Translations under genes and position numbers: made by a program | Part shown: positions 38,701 to 43,742 of the stretch, piece by piece | Layout: each line of letters opens with the position of its first letter | How positions within the stretch are numbered: the first letter of the stretch is position 1 | Assembly: GCF_026017845.1 (NCBI RefSeq) | Contig: NZ_CP100416.1 | Location: 5,820,906 to 5,884,905, forward strand | Reading direction: 5' to 3' | DNA: 64,000 bases | Source of the DNA: Amycolatopsis mediterranei | GTDB taxonomy: Bacteria > Actinomycetota > Actinomycetes > Mycobacteriales > Pseudonocardiaceae | Notes under the pieces: generated by a model | The model's database searches: none | What the model saw: only the letters and a program-made list of their open reading frames with translations | Told to the model about the DNA's origin: nothing

Positions 38701-38804
38701 GGCCGGTCGACCGGCAGCGGCAGCTCCTTCGGCGCCGAAGCGAGGCGGTCGCGCCAGAAACCGAGCCTCGACACCTGCTGCTGCACAGCGTCACCGTTGC
38801 TCAC
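20769..38804 (-). CDS. Five-module NRPS for an N-methylated hydroxamate siderophore
   Basis: A 6011-residue synthetase. Domain order with approximate residues: half C domain lacking HHxxxDG (10-200); A1 (220-) interrupted by N-methyltransferase (VLEIGVGSGLIL, ~721), T1 Ser ~1125; C2 (HHIAADG ~1308), A2 (1630-) with MT (~2138), T2 ~2501; C3 (~2682), A3 (3013-) with MT (~3519), T3 ~3916; C4 (~4103), A4 (4430-), T4 ~4932; C5 (~5113), A5 (5446-), T5 ~5968. No epimerisation or thioesterase domain. Codes read by eye: A2 DVWHLSLVDK (serine); A1 and A3 both DVWILAATNK; A4 I-D-T-T-I-S-L-G-D, close to beta-alanine VDWVISLADK; A5 D-A-W-E-G-G-L-V-D, with a one-residue alignment gap. Start GTG 38804 has GGGAGG 11 bp upstream and lies downstream of both iron boxes. 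PanD is coupled at the 3' end. Confidence 0.93.
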   Translation of the reverse strand: MSNGDAVQQQVSRLGFWRDRLASAPKELPLPVDRPYPAAPAAPATLARPVPEADELTLLAAFTVLLSRYAGTADVLLGIGSLVPLRVDLGGSPGFADVVARVREAREAALGHEVPFADLVAELEPEPGRGGSLLVNVGFGAATDLPLDLNLTGEGVRYRPDVLDESTVDRMLDHLGHLLAEAAERPQWPVDRLALMAAPELHRILDDWNDTDLATPLSTLPELFAARVRANPDGIALVFEDTELTYAELDARANRLAHVLIARGAGPERVVALAVPRSVDMIVAELAVLKAGAAYLPLDQDYPGERLAFMVADARPVCVVTTRALAGRFDGDVLLLDELDIGDAPATDPAAAIVPANAAYVIYTSGSTGRPKGVVVSHAGVAKLVATQSERFGVGPHSRVLQFASPSFDVAFWDLCLGLLSGGRLVIVPAERRVPGPELAEYAHAHGVDFMILPPALLAEFPEDCDLPRNSVLLAGTERVSPELVRRWAPGRRMFNAYGPTEATTNSTLGLCDPEIAPGSAVPIGVPDPGTRAYVLDAHLAPVPVGVVGELYLAGSGLARGYLGRPGLTAERFVADPFGSGGRLYRTGDLVKWLPDGRLVFLGRADDQVKIRGYRIELGEIESVLAEHPRVGQPVVIAQDGQLIAYAVPVPDRDQAAEQGHVDEWHDVHEEMLAGSHGIEENFAGWNSSYDGSELPRAEMREWHAATIERIRALHPKRVLEIGVGSGLILSRIAPDAETYWGVDLSESAVENVRREVAAMPELAGKVQLAARPAHDLGELPDFDTVIINSVAQYFPSADYLAEVVKTAAARLVPGGTIFLGDLRNLRSLRAFRTAVELHRGRTDVAAVDQAIAREGELVLDPDFFPALARELDGFGDVDLWVKRGTAHNELTRHRYDVVLRKAPRPAAAEEQVVAFGDLGAVERFLAAETPERLRVTAIPDARLAGELAAVRALDTGDAEAALAALDRRDGVDPEDLYRLGERAGYRVAVTLAAEGGELEAVFSRGEDGPAYRPVRPTGTPGSYANNPAARRETGALVASLRAHVRDRLPRYMVPSAFVILDKLPVLASGKLDRKVLPSPERFTAGPGRAPRNPVEQLLCEMFADVLGVPQAGPDDDFFALGGHSLLATRLIQRIRAAVGAEVPVRAVFDAPTPAALADFLAGAVTETGRRPLGRVTERPERLPLSFAQQRLWFLHGLEGGSATYNVPFVVGLAGELDVDALRSALADVLDRHEALRTVFPVVDGVPYQRILPEGTVELTVREVSDVDAEVDELVRGVFDLGAGVPVRAELLTVDPRRHVLVLVVHHIAADGWSLSPLWRDIAAAYRARLRGKAPQWTPLPVQYVDYTLWQRDLLAAEEQGQLEYWRETLEGLPDRIPLPLDRPHPPVSAYRGGFFTFTWDAGLQAGLADLARACGASPFMVVHAGLTALLSRLGAGTDIPIGTPIAGRTDPALDDLVGFFVNTLVLRVDTGGDPSFRELVARVRERSLDAYAHQDVPFERLVEALNPARSLAHHPLFQTMLAWQNTPGTGVELPGLTVTERPVGTGTAKFDLWFSFTERADGLRGQAEFNAEVFDRATVTGLLDRLETLLRQVAAAPDRRLGSLDVLTPAERAGLEKTWSGAIEDVPAVTVPELFAAQVARTPDHPALVFEDEVLTYAELDAVSNRLARVLAARGAGPERVVALALPRSTHLVTAILAVLKTGAAYLPLDPGYPADRIAFMLEDAAPALVLAVADTAVPGAVLLDDPANLAGVSDAPLEVVPRPENPAYVIYTSGSTGRPKGVVVPHAGIVNRLLWMQAEYGLTPDDRVLQKTPSSFDVSVWEFLWPLITGATEVLARPDGHKDPAYLARLIRDRDITTVHFVPSMLQVFLQEPAAAECTNLRRVLCSGEALPLDAVAQFGQVLDAELHNLYGPTEASVDVTSWRTSTEDGSIPIGRPVWNTRTYVLDAALRPVPPGTPGELYLAGVQLARGYLGRAGLTAERFVADPFGAPGARMYRTGDLARFRPDGVLEFLGRGDEQIKIRGFRVEPGEIAATLAAHDDVAHAVVVAREDRPGDVRLVGYVVPADTSGSAEEETEQVGEWRELYDSMYSGDGDEFAGWNSSYTGEPLPRAEMREWRDAIVTRIRSLRPQRVLEIGVGSGLLLTELAPHCEAYWGTDFSAEVIATLGERVAADPALAGRVELRTGDAADVTGLPAGFFDTIVLNSVVQYFPSGTYLLDVVRKALELLAPGGSLFVGDVRDLRQVRAFHTAVAQARGGDVEQRLLREKELLVAPEFFAGLDGVAADIRVKRGRAVNELTQYRYDVVLRPGAAGPLPGATLTWGTDVSTVDEVAERVRDGLRVEGVPNGRITEGVNPEDWYELGAVVTWSAAADGSVDVLFTSGDPAGAFRPGPEPLLSYTGNPRRSHRSTALPADLRALAAERLPEHMVPSAIVVLDALPVTANGKLDRRTLPAPERSAPVSGREPRTPVERQLCELFADVLGLPRVGPDDSFFALGGHSLLATRLIARVRAALHAELEVRAVFETPTPAGLAGVLATARGAARPPLVPAPRPELVPLSGAQQRLWFLHHLEGASATYNVPLIMRLEGDLDVEALRRALSDVVARHEALRTRFPQRDGVPYQDILAPGEVDLPVREVAELDETLTGLVRGSFDLERHVPVRAELLRLGAREHVFALVFHHIASDGWSMAPLWRDLATAYAARGAGEAPQWTPLPVQYADYTLWHRDLLGREDDPDSVLSAQLDYWRTALDGLPDRIELPLDRPHPATATFRGELHTFTWDAGLHTGLAELARESGASVFMVVHAALAALLTRLGAGTDVPIGSPIAGRTDPALDDLVGFFVNTLVLRVDTGGEPTFRELLARVRERNLDAYAHQDVPFERLVELLNPARSPSYHPLFQVMIAGQNNARAEVTLPGLAVTELPVTTGTSKFDLSISLTERDAGIAGVLEFNADVFDHAGANAILRRLEVLLRAALAEPDRPVGALDLLDGDERDRVLTEWAGSLEPAGTETFPGMFARRVAEAPDAVALVFEDVELTYAEVNARANRLAHLLLERGAGPERVVALAVPRSVDMIIAELAVLKAGAAYLPIDVDYPGDRIAYMVEDAAPVCVVTTRDIEAKLPTTLPRVLLDDAALTAMSTEDPSVVVRPENAAYVIYTSGSSGRPKGVVLQHSGVAKLVATQVERFGVGPHSRVLQFASPSFDVAFWDLCLGLLSGGRLVVVPAERRVAGPALTEYAHAHGVDFMILPPALLDAMPADCDLPRDGVLLAGTERVSPELVRRWAPRRRMFNAYGPTEATTNSTLGESDPAELADATVVPIGIPDPGTRAYVLDARLRPVPPGVVGELYLAGSGLARGYLGRPGLTAERFVADPFGSGGRLYRTGDLVKWRPDGRLVFLGRADDQVKIRGYRIELGEIESVLAEHPAVGQSVVVARDSRLIAYAVPSAGRDEEAERDHVGEWRELHENVFTEAASGGLEENFTGWNSSYDGSELPLAEMREWHAATIERIRALRPKRVLEIGVGSGLILSRIAPDAEEYRGVDLSEQAIANLRRELAATPFASKVHLAARPAHDLGELPDFDTVIVNSVAQYFPSVGYLAEVLRTAAAHVRPGGVLFLGDIRNLRSLRAFRTATELRHGRRDVAAVDQAIAREGELVLDPDFFAALALDGFDDVDLWVKRGHAHNELTRHRYDVVLRKAPRPEAAEEQVVAFASVDELERVLAARPARLRVTGVPDARLSGELAAVAALAAGDAETALSSLEDRSGVDPETLHDLGGRHGYRAYATLTADVGELEVVFTTGEPTRIHRGRPVRAALDALGNHPAGQRDASALVAALRAHVRDRLPQYMVPSAFVLLDRLPLLASGKLDRRALPNPDKQGTSTGRAPRTPVEEVLCGLFAEVLDAASIGVDDDFFALGGHSLMATRLVARLRAVFGVELQVRSVFETPTVAGLAALLSTSDSGAARPALVRVDPRPDVLPLSFAQQRLWFLHRLEGPSATYNMPTAVRLTGTLDVDALRTALSDVVERHEALRTVFPEIDGEARQLVLGDVTIPLPIRAVTEATLADAVSEAAATVFELEAEIPLRAQLLRLGAREHVLVLVFHHIASDGWSTAPLWRDLATAYTARQAGDAPQWTALPVQYADYTLWQRDVLGEPVIEPQLAYWREALAGLPERIELPTDRPHPAEASYRGEQFAFGWDAELHSGLVELARTCGASVFMVVHAGLTAVLTRLGAGTDIPLGTSIAGRTDAALDDLVGFFVNTLVLRVDTGGDPSFRELVARVRDRSLDAYAHQDVPFERLVEALNPVRSLAYHPLFQTMLAWQNNAVADLALPGLTVAEEPVRTGTARADLTFFVGERPGHRAGIRGTAEYNTDVFDRASVEAILERLRTLLAAVVADPDTRIGAVDLLTGVERDQLAADPAIPLPAETPAGLFAAQVTRTPDALALVFGSERLTYAELETRATVLARALLARGAGPERVVAVALPRSVELVVALLAVLKIGAAYLPLDLNHPAERLELMLADAAPHLVIAEDGFGDRLVRPGETGPEPAWPPISPDHPAYVIFTSGSTGRPKAVAGTQRALANRLHWGRSALGPGVRVAKSALTFIDGSTELLGGLVAGDPVVLADDATATDPMALAEFVRESGAQVLTVVPSLLDSFAEDASAGAFDAVTTWITSGEPLSDVLAEKVARRWPSAKLVNLYGCSEVAGDSLAQVCGPVAIGRPIANTRTYVLDAALRPVPPGVRGELYLAGAGLARGYLGRPALTAERFVASPFEPGERMYRTGDLVRRRPDGTLQFLGRSDQQIKIRGFRVEPGEVEAALRAGASVARAVVIARENRLIAYVAPSGDPVALRASLAARLPEYLVPSAIVVLPELPVNANGKLDRAALPDPQVRASGRAARTPAEQALCELFADVLGVAAVGPDDGFFALGGHSLLATRLVSRIRALLGVEVPIRAVFDAPTPGRLAEALDPGRGRRPALVPAPRPDVLPLSFAQQRLWFLDRLDGLSATYNIPWAWELTGPVDTDALRAALGDVVARHEVLRTLLVEEQGTPRQVILDRADPVLVTETAADLDERVTAAASYCFTLDAEIPIRATLVSAGPERHVFVLLVHHIAGDGWSLPPLKRDLDTAYAARLGGERPQWTPLPVQYADYTLWQRQMFGRADDPDSLLGRQAAFWRDTLAGLPDELALPADRPRPARSTGRGAAVPFTVPASVHNGLRELAHRSDTSTFMVVQAVLAALLTRLGAGTDIPLGTPVAGRPDHALEDLAGFFVNTLVLRTDTGGDPTFRQLLDRVREADLAAYAHQDLPFEHLVELLNPPRSLARHPLFQVMLAVYHSGSEPDRLLGLDAAYRDTGLRQAKFDLSFDLVETADGIDGDLEYSLDLFDEPTARTLTERLVRVMAAVVADPDRPLSRIDVLDPGERERILRDWGAGAPLTLPAPTVLDRLAGQVAATPDATALSDASSSVTFAEFAARTDRLARWLASQGAGPEKVVALVLPRSAAVVEAIFGVFKTGAAYLPVDPDQPLERISAILADADPALVLTSRSLASVVPGALLVEDIVDSDATLIPPSPANPAYVLYTSGSTGKPKGVVIPHSGLVNLFHSHRETLYRPAVAAAGGRRLRVGHAWAFFFDASWQPQLWLLDGHEVHVVDDDTRRDPDRLAAVVRERGLDFLELTPSHFAQLAAAGVISAGRCALGVVGVGGEAVSQTLWETLSSMPGTQAYNLYGPTEATVDALVGRFGDADRPVIGRPVHNTRAYVLDGGLSPVPAGVPGELYLAGAGLARGYHGRPGLTADRFVASPFEPGERMYRTGDLVRWRPDGQLEYLGRTDDQVKIRGFRIEPGEIETALARHDDVTQALVVVREDRDKRLVAYVTPATADPARLREFAARSLPEYMVPAAIVPVDAFPVTPNGKLDKAALPVPDVAARGRAPETPLEQALCEIFAEVLDVAAVGADDDLFTLGGHSMLLVVLRNRITERLGTELPIAEFFRTPTAAGLAALSTRNPE

Positions 38805-38853
38805 CGGTAGACCAGCCTCCCGCTGCTCACGGCGCCCCGACCGGGACGCGAAG

Positions 38854-38872
38854 TTAGGTGACCCTAACAAAC
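38854..38872. promoter_or_regulatory. Iron box on the NRPS side of the divergent promoter
   Basis: TTAGGTGACCCTAACAAAC matches the iron-box consensus at 13 of 19 positions, with a perfect TTAGGT half and CTAAC in the other half. It is 50 bp upstream of the NRPS GTG. Confidence 0.6.
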
Positions 38873-38898
38873 GGATGGTGGGGATGCACTCCTGTACC

Positions 38899-38917
38899 AT
38901 CGGTTAGCCTTACCTAA
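38899..38917. promoter_or_regulatory. Iron box between NRPS and permease genes
   Basis: ATCGGTTAGCCTTACCTAA matches the DtxR/IdeR consensus at 15 of 19 positions. It ends 23 bp before the GTG of the first permease. With the neighbouring box it should give iron-dependent repression of both divergent transcripts. Confidence 0.8.
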
Positions 38918-38939
38918 ATCAGTACCAGTCGGAGGTGCG

Positions 38940-39977
38940 GTGCGAACAGACCCCGGAGGGATCGCTCTCGAGCGACGCCCGCCACACACGGGCCGCGCGC
39001 TCGGTCTGCTGGCCGCTCTCGGCGTCCTGGTTTTCCTCGGCCTGCTGAGTGTCTGGCTGGGCTCCAAGGAGATTGCGTTCGGCGCCGTCTGGCAGGTCCT
39101 GTGGCACGACGACGGCTCCGCCGACGCCGTGATCATCCACAGTGTCCGGATCCCGCGGACCCTCCTGGCGGTGCTGGTCGGCGCCGCGCTCGGCCTGGCC
39201 GGCACGCTCATGCAGGCGCTGACCCGCAACCCCCTGGCCGACCCGGGACTGCTCGGCGTCAGCGCCGGGGCCGCGTTCGCCATCGTCTTCTCCATCACCG
39301 TGCTCGGCGTGAGCTCCCTCTACGGCTACATCTGGTTCGCCTTCGCCGGCGCGCTCGCCGCGACCACGGTCGTCTACTTCCTCGGCACCCGGGGCCGCAG
39401 CGGCTCGAGCCCGGTCAAGCTCGCCCTCGCCGGAGCCGCCGTCACGGCCCTGCTCGGCTCGTTCACCAGCGCGATGGTGCTCTCGGACCCGGTGGCGCTC
39501 AACCGGTTCCGGTTCTGGTCGGCCGGTTCGCTCGCCGGTGTCGACAGCGGATCGCTGCTGCGGGTCCTGCCGTTCCTGCTCGTCGGCGTGGTGCTGGCGA
39601 TCGCGAGCGGACCCGCGTTGAACAGCCTCGCGCTCGGCGACGACGTCGCGGTCGCGCTCGGGCGGCGGCTGGGCCCGCTGCGGCTGCGCGGCGCGCTGGC
39701 CATCACGCTCCTGACCGGCGCTTCCGTCGCGGTCGCCGGCCCGATCGTGTTCCTCGGCCTGATCGTCCCGCACGCCGTGCGGTTCGTCATCGGCCCGGAC
39801 CACCGGTGGCTGCTGCCCTACACCGCGGTGCTCGCGCCCTGCCTGCTGCTCGCCGCGGACATCCTCGGCCGGATCATGGCGCGGCCCGGCGAGGTCCGCG
39901 CCGGCGTGATCGTCGCCTTCCTCGGCGCACCTTTCTTCATCTACCTGGTCCGCCGCCGCAAGCTGGTGGAAGCCTGA
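38940..39977 (+). CDS. FecCD-family ferric-siderophore permease 1
   Basis: A 345-residue permease of the iron-siderophore ABC family, FepD position. It has about nine to ten transmembrane helices. Family blocks include VRIPRTLLAVLVGAALGLAGTLMQALTRNPLADPGLLGVSAGA (about 64-106) and GPIVFLGLIVPHAVRFVIGPDHRWLLP. GTG at 38940 follows GGAGG by 4 bp. It overlaps the second permease gene at ATGA. It works with permease 2, the ATPase and the Tat lipoprotein receptor encoded across the NRPS gene. Confidence 0.93.
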   Translation: MRTDPGGIALERRPPHTGRALGLLAALGVLVFLGLLSVWLGSKEIAFGAVWQVLWHDDGSADAVIIHSVRIPRTLLAVLVGAALGLAGTLMQALTRNPLADPGLLGVSAGAAFAIVFSITVLGVSSLYGYIWFAFAGALAATTVVYFLGTRGRSGSSPVKLALAGAAVTALLGSFTSAMVLSDPVALNRFRFWSAGSLAGVDSGSLLRVLPFLLVGVVLAIASGPALNSLALGDDVAVALGRRLGPLRLRGALAITLLTGASVAVAGPIVFLGLIVPHAVRFVIGPDHRWLLPYTAVLAPCLLLAADILGRIMARPGEVRAGVIVAFLGAPFFIYLVRRRKLVEA

Positions 39978-41035
39978 TGAGCCTGCTGCACGTGCGGCGC
40001 GACCGCGTGACCTTCCGCCTCGCGAAACCCGCGGTGTCCGGTCAGATCCGGCTCCGGCTGGTGGCCGTCTCGCTCGTGCTCGCCGTGCTGGCGTTCGCGT
40101 TGTTTTGCGTGGGCATGACGATCGGCGACGTCCCGCTCAGCATGTCCGACGTCCTGTCCGCGGTGTTCGGCGGCGGCGACAGCGGCACCGGCTACATCGT
40201 GCAGGAGCTGCGGCTGCCGCGGGCGCTGACCGGGCTGCTGGCCGGGCTCGCGTTCGGCGCGTCCGGCGCGGTGTTCCAGACCATCACGCGCAACCCGCTG
40301 GCCGGCCCGGACCTGATCGGCATCAACGCGGGCGCGGCCACCGCCGTCGTCGCCGGGATCTCCTTCGGCTTCGGCGGCGGCCTCGGCACCACCACGCTCG
40401 GCCTGCTGGGCGGGCTGCTGACCGGCCTGCTCGTGTACGTCCTGGCGTGGCGGCGCGGCACCACCGGCTACCGGATCATCCTGGTGGGCATCGGCATCTT
40501 CGCGATGTGCACCAGCCTGACCGACTACCTGCTCAGCCGCGCGCAGATCACCGAAGCCCAGGCGTCGATCGGCTGGCTGGTCGGCAACCTCGCCAACCGC
40601 GGCTGGGAGCACGTCGTCCCGCTGGCCGGCGCGCTGGCGGTGCTGCTGCCGCTCGTGCTGGCCCTGTCGCGGTGGATGCGCACGCTGCAGCTCGGCGACG
40701 ACGTGGCGGCCGGGCTCGGCACGCCGGTGCAGCCGGTCCGGCTGGGGCTGCTGCTGGCCGGCGCCGGGCTGGTGGCCTTCGCGACGGCGTCCGCCGGCCC
40801 GATCTCGTTCGTCGCGCTGACCGCGCCGCAGATCGCGCAACGCCTGGCGCGCCGGCCATCCCCGCCGCTCATCGCGTCCGCGCTCACCGGCGCGGTGGTG
40901 GTGCTGGGCAGCGACCTCCTGGCCCGCACCCTCACCGCGTCCCCGCTGCCGGTCGGCATAGTGACCGGCGCGCTCGGCGCCCCGCTGCTGCTCTGGCTGC
41001 TGGCCAGGGCCAACCGATCCGGCTCCGGAGGCTGA
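39977..41035 (+). CDS. FecCD-family ferric-siderophore permease 2
   Basis: A 352-residue partner permease, FepG position. It contains ELRLPRALTGLLAGLAFGASGAVFQTITRNPLAGPDLIGINAGA and ASAGPISFVALTAPQIAQRLARR, the conserved coupling and membrane segments. Its ATG shares bases with the stop of permease 1. The ATPase gene starts 4 bp after its stop. The transport complex is therefore expressed as a single coupled unit under the iron box at 38899. Confidence 0.93.
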   Translation: MSLLHVRRDRVTFRLAKPAVSGQIRLRLVAVSLVLAVLAFALFCVGMTIGDVPLSMSDVLSAVFGGGDSGTGYIVQELRLPRALTGLLAGLAFGASGAVFQTITRNPLAGPDLIGINAGAATAVVAGISFGFGGGLGTTTLGLLGGLLTGLLVYVLAWRRGTTGYRIILVGIGIFAMCTSLTDYLLSRAQITEAQASIGWLVGNLANRGWEHVVPLAGALAVLLPLVLALSRWMRTLQLGDDVAAGLGTPVQPVRLGLLLAGAGLVAFATASAGPISFVALTAPQIAQRLARRPSPPLIASALTGAVVVLGSDLLARTLTASPLPVGIVTGALGAPLLLWLLARANRSGSGG

Positions 41036-41039
41036 GAAG

Positions 41040-41843
41040 ATGACACCGTCCCTGCGCGTGCGGGACCTGCGCGTCGCCTACGACGACCGGGTCGTCATCG
41101 ACGGCCTCGACCTCGACATCCCGGCCGGCAAGATCACCGCGATCGTCGGGCCGAACGCGTGCGGCAAGTCGACGCTGCTGCGCACGCTGGCCCGGCTGCT
41201 GACGCCGAAGTCCGGCGGGGTGTACCTGGACGGCCGTTCGATCCACGACCTGCCGACCCGCCAGGTCGCCCAGCGGCTCGGCATCCTGCCGCAGTCCCCG
41301 GTGGCCCCCGAGGGCATGACGGTGGCCGACCTCGTCGGCCGCGGCCGCGCTCCGCACCAGCGCTGGTGGCGCCAATGGTCCACATCGGACGAAGGCGCGA
41401 TCCGCGCGGCCCTGGACGCCACCTCGCTGCTGGACCTCGCCGACCGCCCGGTGGACGAGCTGTCCGGCGGCCAGCGCCAGCGCGCGTGGATCGCGATGGC
41501 GATCGCGCAGGGCACGCCGGTGCTGCTGCTCGACGAGCCGACGACGTACCTGGACCTGGCCCACCAGATCGACGTGCTGGACCTGGTCGTCGACCTCAAC
41601 CGCGCCGAGGGCCGCACCGTGGTGATGGTGCTGCACGACCTCCCCCAGGCGTGCCGGTACGCCGACCACGTGATCGCGATGAAGGCGGGCCGCGTGGTGG
41701 CTTCCGGCGAGCCGGCGTCGGTGATCACCGAGAGCCTGGTCGAGGAGGTCTTCGACGTCCGCTGCCAGGTCACCCCGGACCCGGTGAGCGGGACGCCGAT
41801 GGTCATCCCGATCAGCCGGCACCACCCGGCCCCGGTGCACTAG
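41040..41843 (+). CDS. Ferric-siderophore ABC transporter ATP-binding protein
   Basis: A 267-residue FepC/FecE-type ATPase. Walker A is GPNACGKSTLLRTLARLL, the Q-loop is in GILPQSPVAPEGMTV, the signature is LSGGQRQRAWIAMAIAQ, Walker B is VLLLDEPTTYLDLAHQ and the switch His is in VLHDLPQACRYADH. It ends the permease operon; the following DinB gene starts 79 bp later with its own ribosome site. Confidence 0.94.
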   Translation: MTPSLRVRDLRVAYDDRVVIDGLDLDIPAGKITAIVGPNACGKSTLLRTLARLLTPKSGGVYLDGRSIHDLPTRQVAQRLGILPQSPVAPEGMTVADLVGRGRAPHQRWWRQWSTSDEGAIRAALDATSLLDLADRPVDELSGGQRQRAWIAMAIAQGTPVLLLDEPTTYLDLAHQIDVLDLVVDLNRAEGRTVVMVLHDLPQACRYADHVIAMKAGRVVASGEPASVITESLVEEVFDVRCQVTPDPVSGTPMVIPISRHHPAPVH

Positions 41844-41922
41844 CGCTATCCTGGGTGCCGGCCGTCCTCACCGTCTCGGAGGACCGATCCGGCCGAATCC
41901 CCCACCAAGGAAGCTGACTGCC

Positions 41923-42408
41923 GTGTACGCGCTGCCCGAAAAGACCACCGGCCCCGAACGCGAGCTGCTGGAGGCGATGCTCGACCGCGGCCGCCTCGCG
42001 CTCGTCGAGAACGCGCGCGGCCTGTCGGAAGCGGACGCCCGGCGCCGGCTGGTGCCGTCCCTGACCACGCCGATCGCCCTGGTGAAACACGCCGCCGTCG
42101 CCGAGCGCCGCTGGTTCCAGTGGCTGATCGCCGGGCTCGACGAGGCCGAGATCGACGGGCCTTCGACCCCCGGGGACCCCAGTTTCGTGGTCACCGAAGA
42201 AGAAACGGTCGACGACGTGATCGCCGAGTACGAACGGACCAGCGCGCGCTCACGCGAGATCGCGGCGGGTTTCTCGCTCGACGACCGCTGGACGCACCCG
42301 GTCGTCGGCGAGGTCACCCTCCGCTTCGTCTACCTGTTCCTGATCGAGGAGCTCGCCCGCCACACCGGCCACGGCGACATCCTCCGGGAGCAGCTCACCG
42401 CGCGCTGA
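41923..42408 (+). CDS. DinB / DUF664 family protein
   Basis: A 161-residue DinB-superfamily four-helix protein (REELLEAMLDRGRLALVENARGL-like first helix; metal-site histidines in ALVKHAAVAERRWF and ELARHTGHGDILREQL). GTG at 41923 follows AAGGAAG at a normal distance. It sits inside the siderophore locus, converging with the ornithine hydroxylase gene by a 14-bp overlap. Members can be metal-dependent thiol transferases, but no role in siderophore production is evident and it may be a passenger. Confidence 0.75.
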   Translation: MYALPEKTTGPERELLEAMLDRGRLALVENARGLSEADARRRLVPSLTTPIALVKHAAVAERRWFQWLIAGLDEAEIDGPSTPGDPSFVVTEEETVDDVIAEYERTSARSREIAAGFSLDDRWTHPVVGEVTLRFVYLFLIEELARHTGHGDILREQLTAR

Positions 42409-43693
42409 CCGCGAACTCCCCGGCCGGCTCCGCGACCACCCGGCGGTCCACGACGGACTGCAGGATCTCCCCCACCCGCACGGCGGTGTTCGACAGCAGC
42501 GACGACGTGATGCCGTGCGTGTGCTCGGTGCCGCCCTGCAGGTAGATCCCGCCGCGCAACGGGAATTCGGTCACCAGCCGGTAGTCGCGCTCGACGCGGA
42601 GCCGGCCTTCTTCGTCACGCAGGCACCGCGGGCCCAGTTCGCCGAGCAGCGGCGTCGGGTCCGCGGGCCGGTAACCCGTGGCGTAGACGACCGCGTCGGC
42701 GTCCAGGACCGTGCGCTCGCCCGTCGTCAGGGACTCGATCGTCACCGTTCCGGTGCCGGTCACCTCGACCGGGCGCGAGACGTTGAACAGCCGCAACCGT
42801 TCCACGCCCAGCACCTTCTCGCGGTAGACCCGCCGGTAGAGCTCGTCGATCAGGTCGACGTCGACGGCCGAGTAGTTCGTGGCGCCGTGGTAGCGCATCA
42901 GCCGGTCCTTCACCGGCTCGCCCGCGCGGTAGAACTGGTCGACGGCGTCCGGGTCGAAGATGCGGTTGGCGAACGAGCTGTCGTCGGCCGGGCTGTAGCC
43001 GTAGCGGGCGAACACCGCGCACACCTCGGCGCGGGGGAACTCCTCGTGCAGCAACGCGGCGACCTCGGCCGCGCTCTGCCCGGCCCCGACCACGACGAAC
43101 CGCTTCGGGTCGGTACCGCGCAGCGCGTCCACGCGGAACAGCAGTTCGCTGTTGTGCCAGATCCGGGCCCCGGCGGTGACGCCCTCGGGCAACTGCGGCC
43201 GCAGACCCGTGCCCATCACCAGGTTCCGGGCGCGCAGGCAGGAGCCGTCCGAGGCCCGGACGTCGAAGTACGCGACTCCGGAACCGTCGTACACCGGCGT
43301 CACCGAGACGACTTCGGTGCCGTAGGAGACGACGTCGTCGACCTTGGCGGCCGCCCACTCGAAGTAGTCGTGGAACTCCACGCGCAGCGGGAAGAGGTTC
43401 TTGTGGTTGATGAAGTCCACCAGCCGCCCGGCCGCGTGCAGGTAGTTGAGGAAGCTGAACTCACTGGTCGGGTTCCGCAGGGTGACCAGGTCCTTGAGGA
43501 ACGACACCTGCATGGTCGCGGTGTCGATCAGCATCCCGCGGTGCCAGCCGAAGCGCGGCTGCCGCTCGAGGAAGTGCGCGGTCACCGGCGCCCCGGCGCC
43601 CGCGTTGTGTTCGGCGAGGGCGATCGCGAGGGCCAGGTTCGACGGCCCGAAGCCCACGCCGACGATGTCGTGGATCGGGACCTCTGCAGTCAT
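42395..43693 (-). CDS. L-ornithine N5-monooxygenase (SidA/PvdA family)
   Basis: A 432-residue flavin-dependent N-hydroxylase that converts ornithine to N5-hydroxyornithine with NADPH and O2. Visible are the FAD-binding GVGFGPSNLALAIAL (about 12-26), the substrate/flavin region GMLIDTATMQVSFLKDLVTLRNPTSEFSFLNYL, the NADPH-binding VVVGAGQSAAEVAALL and the C-terminal VYATGYRPAD. It supplies the hydroxamate nitrogen for the NRPS product. It is divergent from the formyltransferase gene across two adjacent iron boxes, so precursor synthesis should rise on iron starvation together with the NRPS and transport genes. Confidence 0.94.
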   Translation of the reverse strand: MTAEVPIHDIVGVGFGPSNLALAIALAEHNAGAGAPVTAHFLERQPRFGWHRGMLIDTATMQVSFLKDLVTLRNPTSEFSFLNYLHAAGRLVDFINHKNLFPLRVEFHDYFEWAAAKVDDVVSYGTEVVSVTPVYDGSGVAYFDVRASDGSCLRARNLVMGTGLRPQLPEGVTAGARIWHNSELLFRVDALRGTDPKRFVVVGAGQSAAEVAALLHEEFPRAEVCAVFARYGYSPADDSSFANRIFDPDAVDQFYRAGEPVKDRLMRYHGATNYSAVDVDLIDELYRRVYREKVLGVERLRLFNVSRPVEVTGTGTVTIESLTTGERTVLDADAVVYATGYRPADPTPLLGELGPRCLRDEEGRLRVERDYRLVTEFPLRGGIYLQGGTEHTHGITSSLLSNTAVRVGEILQSVVDRRVVAEPAGEFAVSAR

Positions 43694-43721
43694 GTTGCTC
43701 CCTCGCGCGCTCCGGTACGGT

Positions 43722-43740
43722 TCAGGGAACCCTAACCTAA
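43722..43740. promoter_or_regulatory. Iron box on the ornithine hydroxylase side
   Basis: TCAGGGAACCCTAACCTAA matches the consensus at 14 of 19 positions, with one perfect CTAACCTAA half. It lies 29 bp upstream of the hydroxylase ATG. Confidence 0.7.
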
Positions 43741-43742
43741 CT

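Noticed and set aside
20898..38810. Very long open frames on the plus strand antisense to the NRPS gene (for example 20898-28517, 30180-33944, 34260-38810).
   Set aside because: They mirror the codon bias of the real gene, consist of Arg/Glu/Gly/His-rich strings without domains, and lack start signals. They are GC-skew shadows.
38805..38900. A longer NRPS N-terminus starting at ATG 38900.
   Set aside because: It would translate through both iron boxes and the divergent promoter. The extra 32 residues match nothing and GTG 38804 has a GGGAGG upstream.
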